Below, one piece after another: positions 1 to 10,537 of a stretch of 64,000 bases of DNA; the first letter of the stretch is position 1, and every line of letters starts with the position of its first letter. Under the pieces are notes generated by a model, which made no database searches, was not told the DNA's origin, and saw nothing but the letters and a program-made list of their open reading frames with translations. The translations under genes and the position numbers were made by a program. Source of the DNA: Bartonella doshiae NCTC 12862 = ATCC 700133. GTDB taxonomy: Bacteria > Pseudomonadota > Alphaproteobacteria > Rhizobiales > Rhizobiaceae. The stretch is taken from the NCBI RefSeq assembly GCF_000278155.1, contig NZ_JH725095.1, forward strand, positions 124,001-188,000. The letters are read 5' to 3'.

Positions 1-599
1 GTCGCCACAGCACCAATAGAACCATCCCACCTTAACGCCTTCATTTCAACAAGATCAACAACACCTTCAAACTCATTTTCAGCACCAATTGGCAACTGCA
101 AAACAAGTGCCTTAGCCCCCAATCGCGAACCAACCATTTCTACACTACGATAGAAATCAGCACCTATTTTATCCATTTTATTCACAAAAACCATGCGCGG
201 CACATGATATTTTTCAGCCTGCCGCCAAACAGTTTCTGTCTGAGGCTCAACACCAGCATTTGCATCCAGCAACGCTATAGCTCCATCAAGAACACGCAAA
301 GAACGCTCAACTTCAATCGTAAAATCAACGTGACCTGGCGTATCAATGATATTAAAACGCCGTTTCCGACCATCACGACCTTCCCAAAAAGTTGTCGTCG
401 CAGCAGACGTAATTGTAATACCACGCTCTTGCTCTTGCTCCATCCAGTCCATCGTAGAAGCGCCATCATGGGTTTCACCGATTTTATGATTTTTACCAGT
501 ATAGAACAAAATACGCTCAGTCATAGTGGTCTTACCAGCATCAATATGCGCCATAATCCCAAAATTACGATAATCTTCAATTTTATATTCGCGAGCCAT
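1..599 (-). CDS. fusA: Elongation factor G, N-terminal part (cut by window edge)
   Basis: This is the first 199 codons of EF-G, the GTPase that drives ribosome translocation and, with RRF, ribosome recycling. The protein begins [20 protein letters not shown] and shows the full early G-domain set: the P-loop AHIDAGKTT (about residues 17-25), the switch I segment RGITITSAA, the G3 motif DTPGHVDF and the G4 motif NKMD. The rest of the gene lies beyond position 1. It is the third gene of a minus-strand str operon after rpsL and rpsG, 27 bases downstream of rpsG. It lies antisense to a spurious plus-strand frame at 204-620. Identification is certain; only the C-terminus is unseen. Confidence 0.97.
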   Translation of the reverse strand, partial: MAREYKIEDYRNFGIMAHIDAGKTTMTERILFYTGKNHKIGETHDGASTMDWMEQEQERGITITSAATTTFWEGRDGRKRRFNIIDTPGHVDFTIEVERSLRVLDGAIALLDANAGVEPQTETVWRQAEKYHVPRMVFVNKMDKIGADFYRSVEMVGSRLGAKALVLQLPIGAENEFEGVVDLVEMKALRWDGSIGAVA

Positions 600-626
600 T
601 GTACTTGCCTTAAGTTTTAAACAGAG

Positions 627-1097
627 CTACCAGCGATAGTGAGAAAACGCACGGTTTGCCTCAGCCATACGATGCACATCTTCACGCTTTTTAACTGCAG
701 AACCACGATTATGCGCGGCATCCACCAATTCACCAGAAAGACGATCAATCATTGTCGTTTCGCTACGCCCACGTGCAGCAGCAATCAACCAACGAATAGC
801 AAGAGCCTGGCGACGATCAGGACGAACATCGATTGGAACCTGATAGGTAGCACCACCAACACGACGCGAACGCACCTCGATATGAGGAGCAACATTCTCC
901 AACGCCTGATGAAACAAAGCTACAGGATCAGACTTTACCTTGCTCTTTACGACATCAAGCGCACCATAAACAATACGCTCAGCAACGGATTTTTTACCAT
1001 CAAACATAATGGCATTCATAAATTTCGTAATCACCAAATCATTAAATTTTGGATCTGGGTTAATTTCACGCTTTTCTGCTCTACGGCGACGGGACAT
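627..1097 (-). CDS. rpsG: 30S ribosomal protein S7
   Basis: S7 organises the 3' major domain of 16S rRNA in the head of the small subunit and contacts the E-site tRNA; in many bacteria it also represses its own operon. The product has 156 residues, the usual length, begins [20 protein letters not shown], and carries the conserved core VGGATYQVP (around residues 80-90) and [10 protein letters not shown]. It sits between rpsL (29 bases upstream) and fusA in the classical str operon order, so co-transcription is expected. Nothing in the sequence suggests damage. Confidence 0.98.
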   Translation of the reverse strand: MSRRRRAEKREINPDPKFNDLVITKFMNAIMFDGKKSVAERIVYGALDVVKSKVKSDPVALFHQALENVAPHIEVRSRRVGGATYQVPIDVRPDRRQALAIRWLIAAARGRSETTMIDRLSGELVDAAHNRGSAVKKREDVHRMAEANRAFSHYRW

Positions 1098-1126
1098 TGG
1101 CTCTGTCTCTCAATATTGTTTCAGAA

Positions 1127-1498
1127 TTACTTTGGACGCTTCGCGCCATACTTTGAACGACGCTGCTTACGATTCTTGACACCCTGCGTATCAAGCAATC
1201 CACGGATAATGTGATAACGAACCCCTGGCAAATCTTTCACACGACCACCACGAATCATCACAACTGAGTGCTCCTGCAAATTATGTCCCTCCCCGGGAAT
1301 ATAACCAATTACCTCAAATCCATTTGTCAAACGAACCTTAGCAACTTTACGAAGAGCAGAATTAGGTTTCTTTGGCGTTGTTGTATAAACACGTGTACAA
1401 ACACCACGCTTCTGCGGGTTTGCCTGAAGAGCAGGAACCTTATTACGTTTAACCGGCACTACACGCGGCTTACGAATCAACTGATTTACGGTAGGCAT
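1127..1498 (-). CDS. rpsL: 30S ribosomal protein S12
   Basis: S12 sits at the decoding centre and influences translational accuracy. The start at 1498 gives 123 residues beginning [12 protein letters not shown], the usual S12 N-terminus; a longer frame to 1537 exists but adds a tail that S12 does not have. A Shine-Dalgarno sequence (GAGGAAGG) lies 4 bases upstream of this ATG. The streptomycin-contact loops [11 protein letters not shown] and [12 protein letters not shown] both keep the lysine normally linked to drug sensitivity, so the sequence is of the sensitive type (inference from known resistance positions). It is the first gene of the str operon. Confidence 0.97.
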   Translation of the reverse strand: MPTVNQLIRKPRVVPVKRNKVPALQANPQKRGVCTRVYTTTPKKPNSALRKVAKVRLTNGFEVIGYIPGEGHNLQEHSVVMIRGGRVKDLPGVRYHIIRGLLDTQGVKNRKQRRSKYGAKRPK

Positions 1499-2016
1499 GC
1501 AACCTTCCTCTTTTTGATCTACGTTTGTCTCACCCACTTGGGTGTTTTCTGTTTTATCTCTTCCGATATCACTCGAAATAACATTAAGCTAACACACAAA
1601 ATCGGGCACGACTGTCACAAACAGCTTACCCGATAACAAGCAGAGAAGGCAACAGCCTCTTGCACTGGCACTTGCTTTTAATCTTTAAAACAACCCCTGT
1701 TTGGATGAATTTTGGAAAATACCCAAAACACACATCTCTTTTCATCGGTTGTGATAGCATCTAATAACGAGAACACATACATTCGTCAAGAACTAAACAA
1801 CAGAAATTTTGTAAAAATGAAAAGAAATTTACTTTGAAAATTTTTATATTTAGCATTCATAGAACTTCTTGATAAATCAAACTACCGTAGTAATATCCCC
1901 TAATATAGTGAAAAGAACTGCAATACCGGGAGTATTTCCATTTATAAAACACCTCAACACTGTAATTTAAAGATTGAACGAATTGCATACGTAATACTTT
2001 AAGTAAGATAGACCTC
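1499..2016. other. Divergent intergenic region between rpsL and xthA
   Basis: About 520 AT-rich bases separate the divergent rpsL and xthA genes. The str operon promoter must lie here on the minus strand, and the xthA promoter on the plus strand. I see no convincing open frame: the 1857-2075 minus-strand frame overlaps the xthA start and resembles nothing. I could not place the promoters with confidence. Confidence 0.5.
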
Positions 2017-2829
2017 ATGAAAATAGTAACGTGGAATATTGCCGGAATAAAAGCACGGCATGAAACATTACACAAATGGCTACAACAAAATCAGCCTGAT
2101 GTAGTTTGTCTACAAGAAATTAAAAGCACTGATGAGAATTTTCCCCGCGATATAATCGAAGGACTAGGTTATCATGTAGAAACACACGGACAAAAAAGTT
2201 TTAATGGCGTTGCGATTCTCTCTAAAAAAACACCCGATGAAGTTATACGTCGATTACCAGGAAATAACAATGATGAACAAGCTCGTTACATAGAAGCTGT
2301 TTATTCAACAAACAAAGGCGTTATTCGTATTGTATCCCTCTATCTCCCGAATGGAAATCCTGCCAATAGTGAAAAATATCTCTATAAAATGGAATGGATG
2401 AATCGGTTGTACATCCATGCAAAATCATTACTTGCGTATGAAGAACCCCTTGTCTTAGCAGGTGATTATAACGTCATCCCTACTCTATTAGATGCAAAAA
2501 ATCCTCAAGAATGGCGGAATGATGCTTTATTCCTTCCACAAACAAGAGAAGCATTCCAGCGTATTATGCATTTAGGTTTTTACGATGCGATCCGAAACGT
2601 AATAGATCCACCCCCATATAGCTTTTGGAATTTTCAAGCTGGTGCATGGCCAAAAAATAATGGGATTCGCATTGATCACTTACTGCTATCACCAGAAGCT
2701 GTTGATCAGCTTATCTGTGCTTATAGCCAAACAGAAGTAAGAGGATATCAAAAACCTTCAGATCATACACCAGTTTGGATCAACCTTAATTGTTGCCTAA
2801 AAGACACGGAATCCGTTTCGCTGGGATAA
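2017..2829 (+). CDS. xthA: Exodeoxyribonuclease III (AP endonuclease)
   Basis: This is a 270-residue ExoIII-family enzyme that cuts DNA 5' of abasic sites and degrades 3' ends during base excision repair. Family motifs are in order: MKIVTWNIAGIKAR at the start, LQEIKS (metal-binding Glu near residue 36), LAGDYNVIP (catalytic Asp/Asn near 150), IDHLLLS and the C-terminal SDHTPVW with the catalytic Asp-His pair. The length is typical (E. coli 268). It stands alone on the plus strand, divergent from the str operon and about 110 bases before the gltI-like gene. Confidence 0.95.
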   Translation: MKIVTWNIAGIKARHETLHKWLQQNQPDVVCLQEIKSTDENFPRDIIEGLGYHVETHGQKSFNGVAILSKKTPDEVIRRLPGNNNDEQARYIEAVYSTNKGVIRIVSLYLPNGNPANSEKYLYKMEWMNRLYIHAKSLLAYEEPLVLAGDYNVIPTLLDAKNPQEWRNDALFLPQTREAFQRIMHLGFYDAIRNVIDPPPYSFWNFQAGAWPKNNGIRIDHLLLSPEAVDQLICAYSQTEVRGYQKPSDHTPVWINLNCCLKDTESVSLG

Positions 2830-2943
2830 CAAAAAAAATATCTCCCCTAAAATAATAAAGTTATGTTACACAGCACACAACAATATAAAGTAAACAACAA
2901 ACCTAAAAGTGAGAAATCATAATAAAATACAATGGAGGAAATG

Positions 2944-3849
2944 ATGAAAAAATTACTGTTAATGCTTATTACAGCAACCACTATTGGGCTAACAAGTGTT
3001 GCCTATGCTGGAAGTGATACACTTGAAAAAATTAAAAAAACAGGAGAGATCACTCTAGGCGTTCGTGAATCATCGGGTCTAGCCTATGCCCTTGGAGATG
3101 GCAAATATGCAGGATTTCACACAGAAATGGCAGAGCATATCATTGCCGACATTGCAAAAAAAATTGGTAAACCAATTAAAATCCATTATCTCCCCATCAC
3201 ATCACAAAACAGAATCCCTCTACTGAAAAACAAAACTTACGACTTTGAATGTGGCTCAACAACAAATGATGTTTCCCGCAGTAAAGAAGCAGCGTTTGCT
3301 TATACTACCTACGTTGAGGAAGTACGTATTGCTGTAAAGAAAAATTCTAACATTAAATCTCTTGACGATCTAAACGGAAAAACAGTCGCAACAACCACCG
3401 GTACAACTTCTGTTCAGCTTATTCGTAAAAATAAACGTGCAAAAAATATTGCCTTTAAGGTCTTGAAGGGAAAGGATCATGGAGACAGCTTCTTATTACT
3501 AGAATCTGGCCGTGCAGACGCATTTGTTATGGATGCCTCAATTCTTGCTGGCCATATTGCTAAATCAAAAAATCCATCGGATTATATTATTCTTGATACT
3601 GTACTTTCAGTTGAACCCATCGCCTGTATGCTCCGATTAAATGACAAAAACCTCGAACAAGCAATCAACGAAAGCATTGTGCGTCAAATTAAGGACGAAT
3701 CACTTGAAAAACTTTATGATAAGTGGTTTATGAAACCAACCCCACCTGCAAATACTATTGTCAATCTTCCTTTGTCCAAATCCACGAAATATGCTTGGGA
3801 GCACCCAAATAATAGACCTCGGGAAAAATACACAGACAGTAATTTGTAG
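2944..3849 (+). CDS. gltI: Glutamate/aspartate ABC transporter, periplasmic binding protein
   Basis: This is a solute-binding protein of family 3. The chosen ATG at 2944 lies 5 bases after a strong GGAGG (2934-2938); the upstream in-frame ATG at 2932 overlaps that site and is unlikely. The product of 301 residues begins with a clear signal peptide, MKKLLLMLITATTIGLTSVA, with probable cleavage after AYA. The mature part matches GltI in the segments GVRESSG, PITSQNRIPLL, FDFECGSTTN-like (here YDFECGSTTNDV) and KDHGDSF, which supports acidic amino acids as ligand. It is followed after 129 bases and a stem-loop by two permeases and an ATPase. Confidence 0.92.
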   Translation: MKKLLLMLITATTIGLTSVAYAGSDTLEKIKKTGEITLGVRESSGLAYALGDGKYAGFHTEMAEHIIADIAKKIGKPIKIHYLPITSQNRIPLLKNKTYDFECGSTTNDVSRSKEAAFAYTTYVEEVRIAVKKNSNIKSLDDLNGKTVATTTGTTSVQLIRKNKRAKNIAFKVLKGKDHGDSFLLLESGRADAFVMDASILAGHIAKSKNPSDYIILDTVLSVEPIACMLRLNDKNLEQAINESIVRQIKDESLEKLYDKWFMKPTPPANTIVNLPLSKSTKYAWEHPNNRPREKYTDSNL

Positions 3850-3860
3850 AATCAAAAAAA

Positions 3861-3892
3861 TAACCACATTCTTTGAAAATTGAGTGTGGTTA
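3861..3892 (+). terminator. Stem-loop after gltI
   Basis: TAACCACA (3861-3868) pairs with TGTGGTTA (3885-3892), extended imperfectly inward, just after the gltI stop. Only a weak T-rich tract follows. Such hairpins after a binding-protein gene typically stabilise its mRNA or reduce read-through into the permeases, giving excess binding protein; that role here is inferred. Confidence 0.55.
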
Positions 3893-3978
3893 ATTTTAGT
3901 TCATTAAATTCACCCTATGTAAATAGGGCTGGATTTATTGCCTTGTTCGAAATGACTAAATTTAGGAAATAGCAATTA

Positions 3979-4731
3979 ATGGACTTTTCTTTCCTCTGTA
4001 CAGATGACCTTACCCAAACACTAGTAGCAGGATGTCTTGGAACCCCTGGCATAAGCCATACCTACTTAGATACACTGCTTGATGGCTTAAAAAACACAAT
4101 TTTCCTATCCATCACCTCACTGATTTTAGCCATATTTTTTGGTGTTATAATAGGAACAATGCGCACTTTACCGAATACTTCCATAATAAATCGTATATTG
4201 CGTGCTATCGGCGCTATCTGGGTGGAGATTATGCGTAATATCCCTCTCCTTGTGCAGGTATTTTTATGGTATTTTGTTGTACCTAAAATTTATCCACCAG
4301 CGATAAAATTTTCACCTATTCTTTTAATAACATGTGCCTTGGGATTTTTTACGTCTGCGCGCATCGCAGAACAAGTACGCTCAGGTATTGAATCTATCCC
4401 TTCTGGACAACGTTATGCGGGAATGGCAATGGGGTTTAGCACCTATCAAATTTATCGCTATATCATATTACCGCGTGCTATACGTACAATCATGCCTCCA
4501 CTTACTTCAGAAGCAATGGGTATTGTAAAAAACTCTTCTATAGCATTCGCTGTTTCAATAAATGAACTGATGCAATTTCAATATCAAACGATCGAAGAAG
4601 TAAGCCATGTTTATGAAAACTATCTCATTGTCACAATTCTTTATATTTTGATCTCCTTATTCATATTCATCATTATGACAATCATTGAGCAAATGCTCAA
4701 AATTCCTAATTTTCAAACCGCAGAGCAATAA
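3979..4731 (+). CDS. gltJ: Glutamate/aspartate ABC transporter permease 1
   Basis: This 250-residue inner-membrane permease is of the HisM/GltJ type. It has an N-terminal stretch around LTQTLVAGCLGTPG typical of GltJ proteins, several hydrophobic helices, and the EAA loop region seen as EQVRSGIESIPSGQRYAGMA, where the permease contacts the ATPase. The conserved GIVKNSSIAFAV near the C-terminus is also typical. It begins about 130 bases after gltI, ends 2 bases before gltK, and forms one half of a heteromeric channel with it. Confidence 0.92.
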   Translation: MDFSFLCTDDLTQTLVAGCLGTPGISHTYLDTLLDGLKNTIFLSITSLILAIFFGVIIGTMRTLPNTSIINRILRAIGAIWVEIMRNIPLLVQVFLWYFVVPKIYPPAIKFSPILLITCALGFFTSARIAEQVRSGIESIPSGQRYAGMAMGFSTYQIYRYIILPRAIRTIMPPLTSEAMGIVKNSSIAFAVSINELMQFQYQTIEEVSHVYENYLIVTILYILISLFIFIIMTIIEQMLKIPNFQTAEQ

Positions 4732-4733
4732 AT

Positions 4734-5450
4734 ATGATAGATTTCATAACCTCCCAGTTTGGATTTTCTTTTCCTTTCAATTTTTCAAACTTCGATTTTT
4801 CATTTTTTACTTTTGAAGTGTTCTGTTCTTATATTCTTTCAGGATTGCTTTTTAGTATTTTTCTTACTCTTTTTGCAACAGTATTTGGCCTTATCTTCGG
4901 CACACTCTTGGCAATGATGCGGCTTTCCTCCATTAAACTGCTCTCTTGGCTTGCAATAATTTATATAACAGCCATGCGTTCGATACCTCTTGTTATGGTT
5001 ATCTTATGGTTTTTTGTGCTTTTGCCTTTCCTGACTGGAACATCAATTGGCGCAAATAAATCAGCACTTATTACCTTTACTGCATTTGAAACTGCTTATT
5101 TTGCCGAAATTATGCGTGCAGGCATAATTTCAGTCTCGCAAGGACAAAAACACGCAGGACAAGCTCTTGGAATGACATATTGGCAAAACATGTATATTGT
5201 CGTTCTTCCTCAAGCCATTAGAGATATGCTGCCAGTCTTTTTGACGCAGGTCATTATTCTTTTTCAAGATACAACTCTTGTTTACGCAATTAGTGGCAAT
5301 AGCCTTTTGAATGGTTTTGATATTGTTGCTAATAATTTTGGTGTGAAGCAAGAAGCTTATGTCTTGGCAGCTATTTCTTATTTTGTTATCTGTTTTACAC
5401 TATCGCAGATAGTTTTGTATCTACAGAAAAAGATATCCATTATTCGCTAA
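4734..5450 (+). CDS. gltK: Glutamate/aspartate ABC transporter permease 2
   Basis: This 238-residue permease is the partner of the preceding gene. It has about five hydrophobic helices, the motif [16 protein letters not shown], and the EAA loop [20 protein letters not shown] followed by [17 protein letters not shown]. The gene starts 2 bases after the previous stop, so translational coupling is likely. Together with gltJ it should form the transmembrane pore for acidic amino acids delivered by the GltI-like protein. Confidence 0.92.
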   Translation: MIDFITSQFGFSFPFNFSNFDFSFFTFEVFCSYILSGLLFSIFLTLFATVFGLIFGTLLAMMRLSSIKLLSWLAIIYITAMRSIPLVMVILWFFVLLPFLTGTSIGANKSALITFTAFETAYFAEIMRAGIISVSQGQKHAGQALGMTYWQNMYIVVLPQAIRDMLPVFLTQVIILFQDTTLVYAISGNSLLNGFDIVANNFGVKQEAYVLAAISYFVICFTLSQIVLYLQKKISIIR

Positions 5451-5461
5451 CAGGAAAAAAA

Positions 5462-6208
5462 ATGTCTACTCATATGATCGAAATAAAAAATGTTTCCAAC
5501 TGGTATGGCGAAATTAATATTCTTAAAAACTGTACAACCAGCATCAACAAAGGAGAAGTTGTTGTCGTTTGCGGACCGTCAGGCTCTGGTAAATCAACAC
5601 TAATTAAAACTATTAATGCTTTAGTTCCTTTCCAAAAAGGTGAAATTTGGATTGATGGAGTCCCTGTTCATTCAAAAAAGACAAATCTGTCTAAGTTGCG
5701 TAGCCATGTAGGAATGGTATTTCAACACTTCGAACTTTTTCCACATTTATCTGTTGCAGAAAATTTAACAATTGCACAAATCAAAGTTCTAAAACGCAGC
5801 AAAAAAGAAGCGCTTGAACGCGGTTTATTATATCTTGAACGTGTTGGACTCATTGAGCATAGACATAAATACCCCGGTCAACTTTCTGGAGGGCAACAAC
5901 AACGGGTTGCTATTGCGCGTGCCTTAACCATGGATCCACTGGTTATGCTTTTTGATGAACCTACATCCGCTCTAGATCCTGAAATGGTAGGAGAAGTGTT
6001 AGATGTCATGATTGGCTTAGCGGAAGAAGGCATGACGATGATGTGTGTAACCCATGAAATGGGATTTGCCCAAAAAGTATCGGAACGTGTTATTTTTATG
6101 GATCAAGGAAAAATTCTTGAAGATTGTTCATCAAAAGAGTTTTTTTCTTCCCCACAAGCAAGAACACCGCGTGCACAAGAATTTTTGTCTAAAATTCTCA
6201 ACCATTGA
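5462..6208 (+). CDS. gltL: Glutamate/aspartate ABC transporter ATP-binding protein
   Basis: This 248-residue ABC ATPase energises the importer. Walker A is GPSGSGKST (about residues 38-46), the Q-loop [10 protein letters not shown], the signature [15 protein letters not shown], Walker [13 protein letters not shown] and the switch His in VTHEMGF. The sequence and length fit the polar amino-acid uptake (PAAT) family. It lies 11 bases after gltK and closes the operon. Ligand specificity is inferred from the binding protein rather than this subunit. Confidence 0.94.
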   Translation: MSTHMIEIKNVSNWYGEINILKNCTTSINKGEVVVVCGPSGSGKSTLIKTINALVPFQKGEIWIDGVPVHSKKTNLSKLRSHVGMVFQHFELFPHLSVAENLTIAQIKVLKRSKKEALERGLLYLERVGLIEHRHKYPGQLSGGQQQRVAIARALTMDPLVMLFDEPTSALDPEMVGEVLDVMIGLAEEGMTMMCVTHEMGFAQKVSERVIFMDQGKILEDCSSKEFFSSPQARTPRAQEFLSKILNH

Positions 6209-6308
6209 TCATTGCACGATAATCAAAAGAGCTATTTTTGTTACGGAATTACACATAAAAACCCAAACTTTAATATTAGGAGACGAAGAGGCATTGTAAT
6301 TAAAATAT

Positions 6309-7100
6309 TTAAAAACTATTGTTTTTTAGAATATCTATAACCAGTGACATTGCACTGCGTCTTTCAGATTCGTCACAAATAGCAAAAGCGCGCTCTTGTA
6401 GAAGACGAATCCAATCTCGATCTTTTTCATTAGCTTTTTCATAGGCAGCAGTTAACATCGCTACACCACGAACTGTTTTTCCTGCTTGAAACAGCATATT
6501 TCCAAGCATTGCTTGAGCAGAAGGATTACCTTTCTTCGCTGAAAGCTGAAACCATCGCGCAGCCTGTACAAGATTCTTTTTTCTTCCTTCTCCTTTTAAA
6601 AACATTTCTCCCAAGTAGTACTGAGCTTTAGGATTGCCGTAATTCATAGCAGCTTGCATATAGAGACGAGCAGCATAAGAAGGATTAGATTTTATAGGGG
6701 TGTGAGGAATACCCTTTTTTATATAACCCGCAAGTTCAACCAATGCATCAGAAATATAGCTTTCATTTTCTGAACCAATAACAGCGCCTTTTTCAACGAT
6801 ATATGCGAAGAAATGATATGCCTTATAATTATCTTCAGGAACACCATCACCCTCTGCATAAATATGGCCAAGTTTCCAATTGGCACCAATATGCCCCATA
6901 TTGGCTGCACAACGTAACGCTGAAATAGCTTGATTTATTTGTCCATTTTTATAGGCTAACATACCACGCTTCAAAAAATAAAATGAATTATCGAGAGTTT
7001 TATGCGCACTATTGACACCTCTTCCATAAACGATAGAAAGAGCTCCCCCAAAAGCAATAATCATTATGGCTTTTTTCCACACTTTCAATTTATTTATCAT
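6309..7100 (-). CDS. exoR: ExoR-like periplasmic Sel1-repeat protein
   Basis: The 263-residue product starts with a hydrophobic signal segment (about residues 10-27) followed by Sel1-like TPR repeats: AANMGHIGANWKLGHIYAEG, AAMNYGNPKAQYYLGEMFLK and AAKKGNP-type SAKKGNPSAQAMLGNML. The order, length (Sinorhizobium ExoR is 268) and the C-terminal stretch WIRLLQERAF match ExoR of Rhizobiales as I recall it. In that family ExoR sits in the periplasm and holds the ChvG sensor kinase off until acid-triggered proteolysis releases the ChvG/ChvI regulon (BatS/BatR in Bartonella). It is convergent with gltL. The alternative is another secreted Sel1 protein. Confidence 0.78.
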   Translation of the reverse strand: MINKLKVWKKAIMIIAFGGALSIVYGRGVNSAHKTLDNSFYFLKRGMLAYKNGQINQAISALRCAANMGHIGANWKLGHIYAEGDGVPEDNYKAYHFFAYIVEKGAVIGSENESYISDALVELAGYIKKGIPHTPIKSNPSYAARLYMQAAMNYGNPKAQYYLGEMFLKGEGRKKNLVQAARWFQLSAKKGNPSAQAMLGNMLFQAGKTVRGVAMLTAAYEKANEKDRDWIRLLQERAFAICDESERRSAMSLVIDILKNNSF

Positions 7101-7670
7101 TTAGAGTTTCTCCCCCCATCACATTTTTAATTGTTAGATCTACCAAAAATTTTTATACACATACAAAATTTCTTCTTTAAGATAAACACGACATTTTACA
7201 TAGCATTATTCTAACAAAAAAGGCTAATAAATAAAAACTATCTAAAATGTCAAACTAAAGTAATATTTCTCTTTTCTGTACAATACTTTTTAAGATAAAT
7301 AATCATTTTGCAATTAAATCTCTTATTACTGTAGTAATGTGATTATTTAATTACTCTGATTTATAAAGCAATAAAATGCACCAATGACAGATAAAAAGAA
7401 AAATTTATGTATAGCTTGAAGATATTCTTAACGTGGATAAAAGATATAGTGAAGAAACTGTTAAATATAAAAATAACAAAAATATGAAAAGTACATAAAT
7501 ATGATGACGATATCTTGACTTCATAACCGTAAAAACAACGACAATATCAATTGATATCTCATTATACCGTTTGTGGATGAAAATAAAGAAAGCAAGCAGA
7601 AAAACGCCCTTTTAAAGCAAATTTCCAATAGTGTGAGGTTATTTATAAGAAACGCGAGAAAAAATCATAA
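7101..7670. other. Gene-free AT-rich stretch between exoR and valS
   Basis: About 570 bases lie upstream of exoR and downstream of valS on the same strand. The exoR promoter should be here. The plus-strand frame 7573-7998 is mostly a mirror of valS. I see no RNA gene or recognisable remnant. Confidence 0.5.
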
Positions 7671-10394
7671 CTATATCAACCGCTCTAAAGCAACGGCTAT
7701 TTTTTCCTTTGCAGTACGCAACTCTACAAGCCTACTACGTTCAACTTCGACAATTTCTGATTTTGCATTTTCTATAAATTTGGGATTACTTAATTTAACC
7801 AATATTTTTTCAATATCTTGCTCAACTTTACTAATGTCTTTCATCAAACGAGCACGCTCAGCTTTCAAATCAATCAGCTGTCCTAAAGGCAAACAAAAAA
7901 TATCCTCTCCTAAAATCATTTGTGCCGATATAGCTGGAACCTTATCAGAGAAATCAATTGTTTCAATACGTGCTAACTTTTTAAGAAGAACATCATAACG
8001 TTGCACACGCTCTCGCGTTACTTTCCCTCCCTCAACAATAACAAGAGGTGCCAGAGTTCCCGCTGGAATATTCATTTCAAAACGCACAGACCTAATTTCA
8101 CTAACAATATCAATAAGCCAATTAATATCAGAAGCAGCTTCTTCATCTGCAAATGTTACCTCTGGCCATTGTATCAGTGCCAACATATCTGCACGCTTCA
8201 TAACTGGAGATTCTGTAAGAGACCATAACTCCTCTGTTATATGAGGCATAAAAGGATGGAGAAGTTTATAAACTTCATCTAAAACCCAAGCTGTACATGC
8301 TTGTGCTTCACTTTTAGCATCTTCATTTGAACCTTGAAATACAGGTTTGAGAAGTTCCAGATACCAATCACAGAGTGTATTCCAAATAAAACGATAAAGC
8401 ACAGCTGCAGACTCATTAAACTTATAGTTCTCAATACCAATTGTTACTGCTGTAACAGTCTTAGATAACTCTGTTAAAATCCAACGATTAAGCGCAATCT
8501 TTGCTTTTTCTGGTTTAAAATCTGGATCATGTCTAACACCATTCATCTGCGCAAAACGGGTAGCATTCCACAATTTTGTAGCAAAGTTACGATAGCCTGC
8601 AATACGAGAGGGATCAAGTTTTACATCCCGTCCCTGTGCCGCCATAATGGCCAAAGTAAAACGGAGCGAATCTGCACTATACTGATCAACAAGTTCCAAA
8701 GGATCAATAATATTCCCCTTCGACTTTGACATCTTCGCACCCTTCTGATCTCGGACGAGAGCGTGCACATAAACCGTCGGGAAAGGAACCTCACCCATAA
8801 AGTGAAGCCCCATCATCATCATACGTGCAACCCAGAAGAAAATAATATCAAATCCTGTAACCGATAGCGATGTCGGATAAAAAGTAGCTAATTCTGTTGT
8901 TTTATTGGGCCAACCTAGCGTTGAAAAAGGCCAAAGAGCTGAAGAAAACCAAGTATCTAAAACATCCTGATCACGAATTAATTGAACCATTTCACCATAA
9001 TGAGAAAAAGCTGCTGCAAAAGCCTCTTCCTCATTTCTTTCAACAAAAACCGTACCGTCAGGTCCATACCAAGCTGGTATCTGGTGCCCCCACCATAATT
9101 GGCGTGAAATACACCAAGGTTGAATATTTTGCATCCAATTAAAATAGGTTTTTTTCCAATTCTCTGGAATAAATTGCGTTTTTCCTTGCTGAACAGCCTC
9201 TATCGCTGGCTTTGCTAATTCTACAGCACGAACATACCATTGATCTGTTAAGAATGGTTCAATAGCTACTCCACTGCGATCCCCATGAGGAACAATGTGT
9301 GGATGATCATCCACAGCTGCTAAATATCCCCCCTCTTCCATCAAAGAAACAATCCGATCACGTGCAACAAAACGATCAGCTTTATCTAAATGATCTACCA
9401 ATATTTGTAATTCATCCGACAAGACCAGACCATCAAAAAATGCATCATTTCCATGCAGAAAAATCTCAGCTTTTTGCGTAAAAATATTAATCAAATGTAG
9501 ATTATTGCGCTGCCCCACTTCAAAATCATTAAAGTCATGTGCTGGTGTAATTTTTACAGCACCACTTCCCTCCTCAGGATCAGCATAAGCATCACCAACA
9601 ATCAATAATTTACGGCCAATAAGAGGTAAAAGAGCATTTTGACCTATAAGACTTTTATAACGATCATCTTCGGGATTAACCGCAATTCCGGTATCACCAA
9701 GCATTGTTTCTGGCCGTGTTGTTGCGACTGTTATAAAAGTCGTAGCATCAAAGGGATCAAACACTTTACCTTCAAGTGGATACCTAAAATGCCACAAATG
9801 CCCTTTAACTTCTTTTTGTTCAACTTCAAGATCTGAAATAGCGGTTAACAATTTAGGATCCCAATTAACCAGACGCTTATCCCTATATATCAACCCTTGC
9901 TTATAAAGCGTAACAAAAACTTCACGAACAGCCTGAGACAAACCTTCATCCATTGTAAACCGCTCACGCGACCAATCACACGAAACGCCAAGGCGGCGTA
10001 ACTGATTCGCAATAACGCCTCCAGCTTCATGACGCCATTCCCAAATACGCTCAACAAACTTTTCTCTACCCATTTCTTGACGCGTTGGCTCTTTGCGCTC
10101 TGCAAGTTGTCGCTCTACAACCATTTGGGTAGCAATCCCTGCATGATCCATACCAGGTTGCCACAATACATTCTTACCACGCATCCGCTGAAATCGAACT
10201 ACAATATCCTGAATTGTTGTATTAAGTGCATGCCCCATATGCAATGAGCCTGTAACATTTGGTGGTGGAAGCATAACACAAAAAGATTCTGCACCACTTT
10301 CGGAACCCATTCCTGCTTTAAAAGCCTCACGTTCCTCCCACCTTTTTGCAACCCGTCGCTCTATGGAAGCAGCATCATAGTTCTTCTCTAACAT
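7671..10394 (-). CDS. valS: Valyl-tRNA synthetase
   Basis: This class I aminoacyl-tRNA synthetase of 907 residues charges tRNA-Val and edits mischarged threonine. The HIGH motif appears as PNVTGSLHMGHALN (about residues 48-61), the editing domain contains TTRPETMLGDT, and the KMSKS loop is GAKMSKSKGN. A coiled-coil C-terminal arm (LIDLKAERARLMKDISKVEQ) is typical of ValRS. It follows popZ by about 140 bases on the same strand, the arrangement common in Rhizobiales. Confidence 0.97.
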   Translation of the reverse strand: MLEKNYDAASIERRVAKRWEEREAFKAGMGSESGAESFCVMLPPPNVTGSLHMGHALNTTIQDIVVRFQRMRGKNVLWQPGMDHAGIATQMVVERQLAERKEPTRQEMGREKFVERIWEWRHEAGGVIANQLRRLGVSCDWSRERFTMDEGLSQAVREVFVTLYKQGLIYRDKRLVNWDPKLLTAISDLEVEQKEVKGHLWHFRYPLEGKVFDPFDATTFITVATTRPETMLGDTGIAVNPEDDRYKSLIGQNALLPLIGRKLLIVGDAYADPEEGSGAVKITPAHDFNDFEVGQRNNLHLINIFTQKAEIFLHGNDAFFDGLVLSDELQILVDHLDKADRFVARDRIVSLMEEGGYLAAVDDHPHIVPHGDRSGVAIEPFLTDQWYVRAVELAKPAIEAVQQGKTQFIPENWKKTYFNWMQNIQPWCISRQLWWGHQIPAWYGPDGTVFVERNEEEAFAAAFSHYGEMVQLIRDQDVLDTWFSSALWPFSTLGWPNKTTELATFYPTSLSVTGFDIIFFWVARMMMMGLHFMGEVPFPTVYVHALVRDQKGAKMSKSKGNIIDPLELVDQYSADSLRFTLAIMAAQGRDVKLDPSRIAGYRNFATKLWNATRFAQMNGVRHDPDFKPEKAKIALNRWILTELSKTVTAVTIGIENYKFNESAAVLYRFIWNTLCDWYLELLKPVFQGSNEDAKSEAQACTAWVLDEVYKLLHPFMPHITEELWSLTESPVMKRADMLALIQWPEVTFADEEAASDINWLIDIVSEIRSVRFEMNIPAGTLAPLVIVEGGKVTRERVQRYDVLLKKLARIETIDFSDKVPAISAQMILGEDIFCLPLGQLIDLKAERARLMKDISKVEQDIEKILVKLSNPKFIENAKSEIVEVERSRLVELRTAKEKIAVALERLI

Positions 10395-10537
10395 TTTCTA
10401 CTCACCCATAACACCACTGAAAAACGCAACCTATAATCTTAAAAACTGGCCATAGACACCGCAATCCCATTTTCCACAATGGGCTTGCAAAATGTAAATG
10501 AAATTCTCATAAAAAACGATAAAACAATCTGTTAGAA

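Noticed and set aside
204..620. 138-codon plus-strand frame at the window start
   Set aside because: It lies wholly antisense to fusA, whose minus-strand product is unmistakable.
639..1214. 191-codon plus-strand frame
   Set aside because: Antisense to rpsG and rpsL; no ribosome site and no family features.
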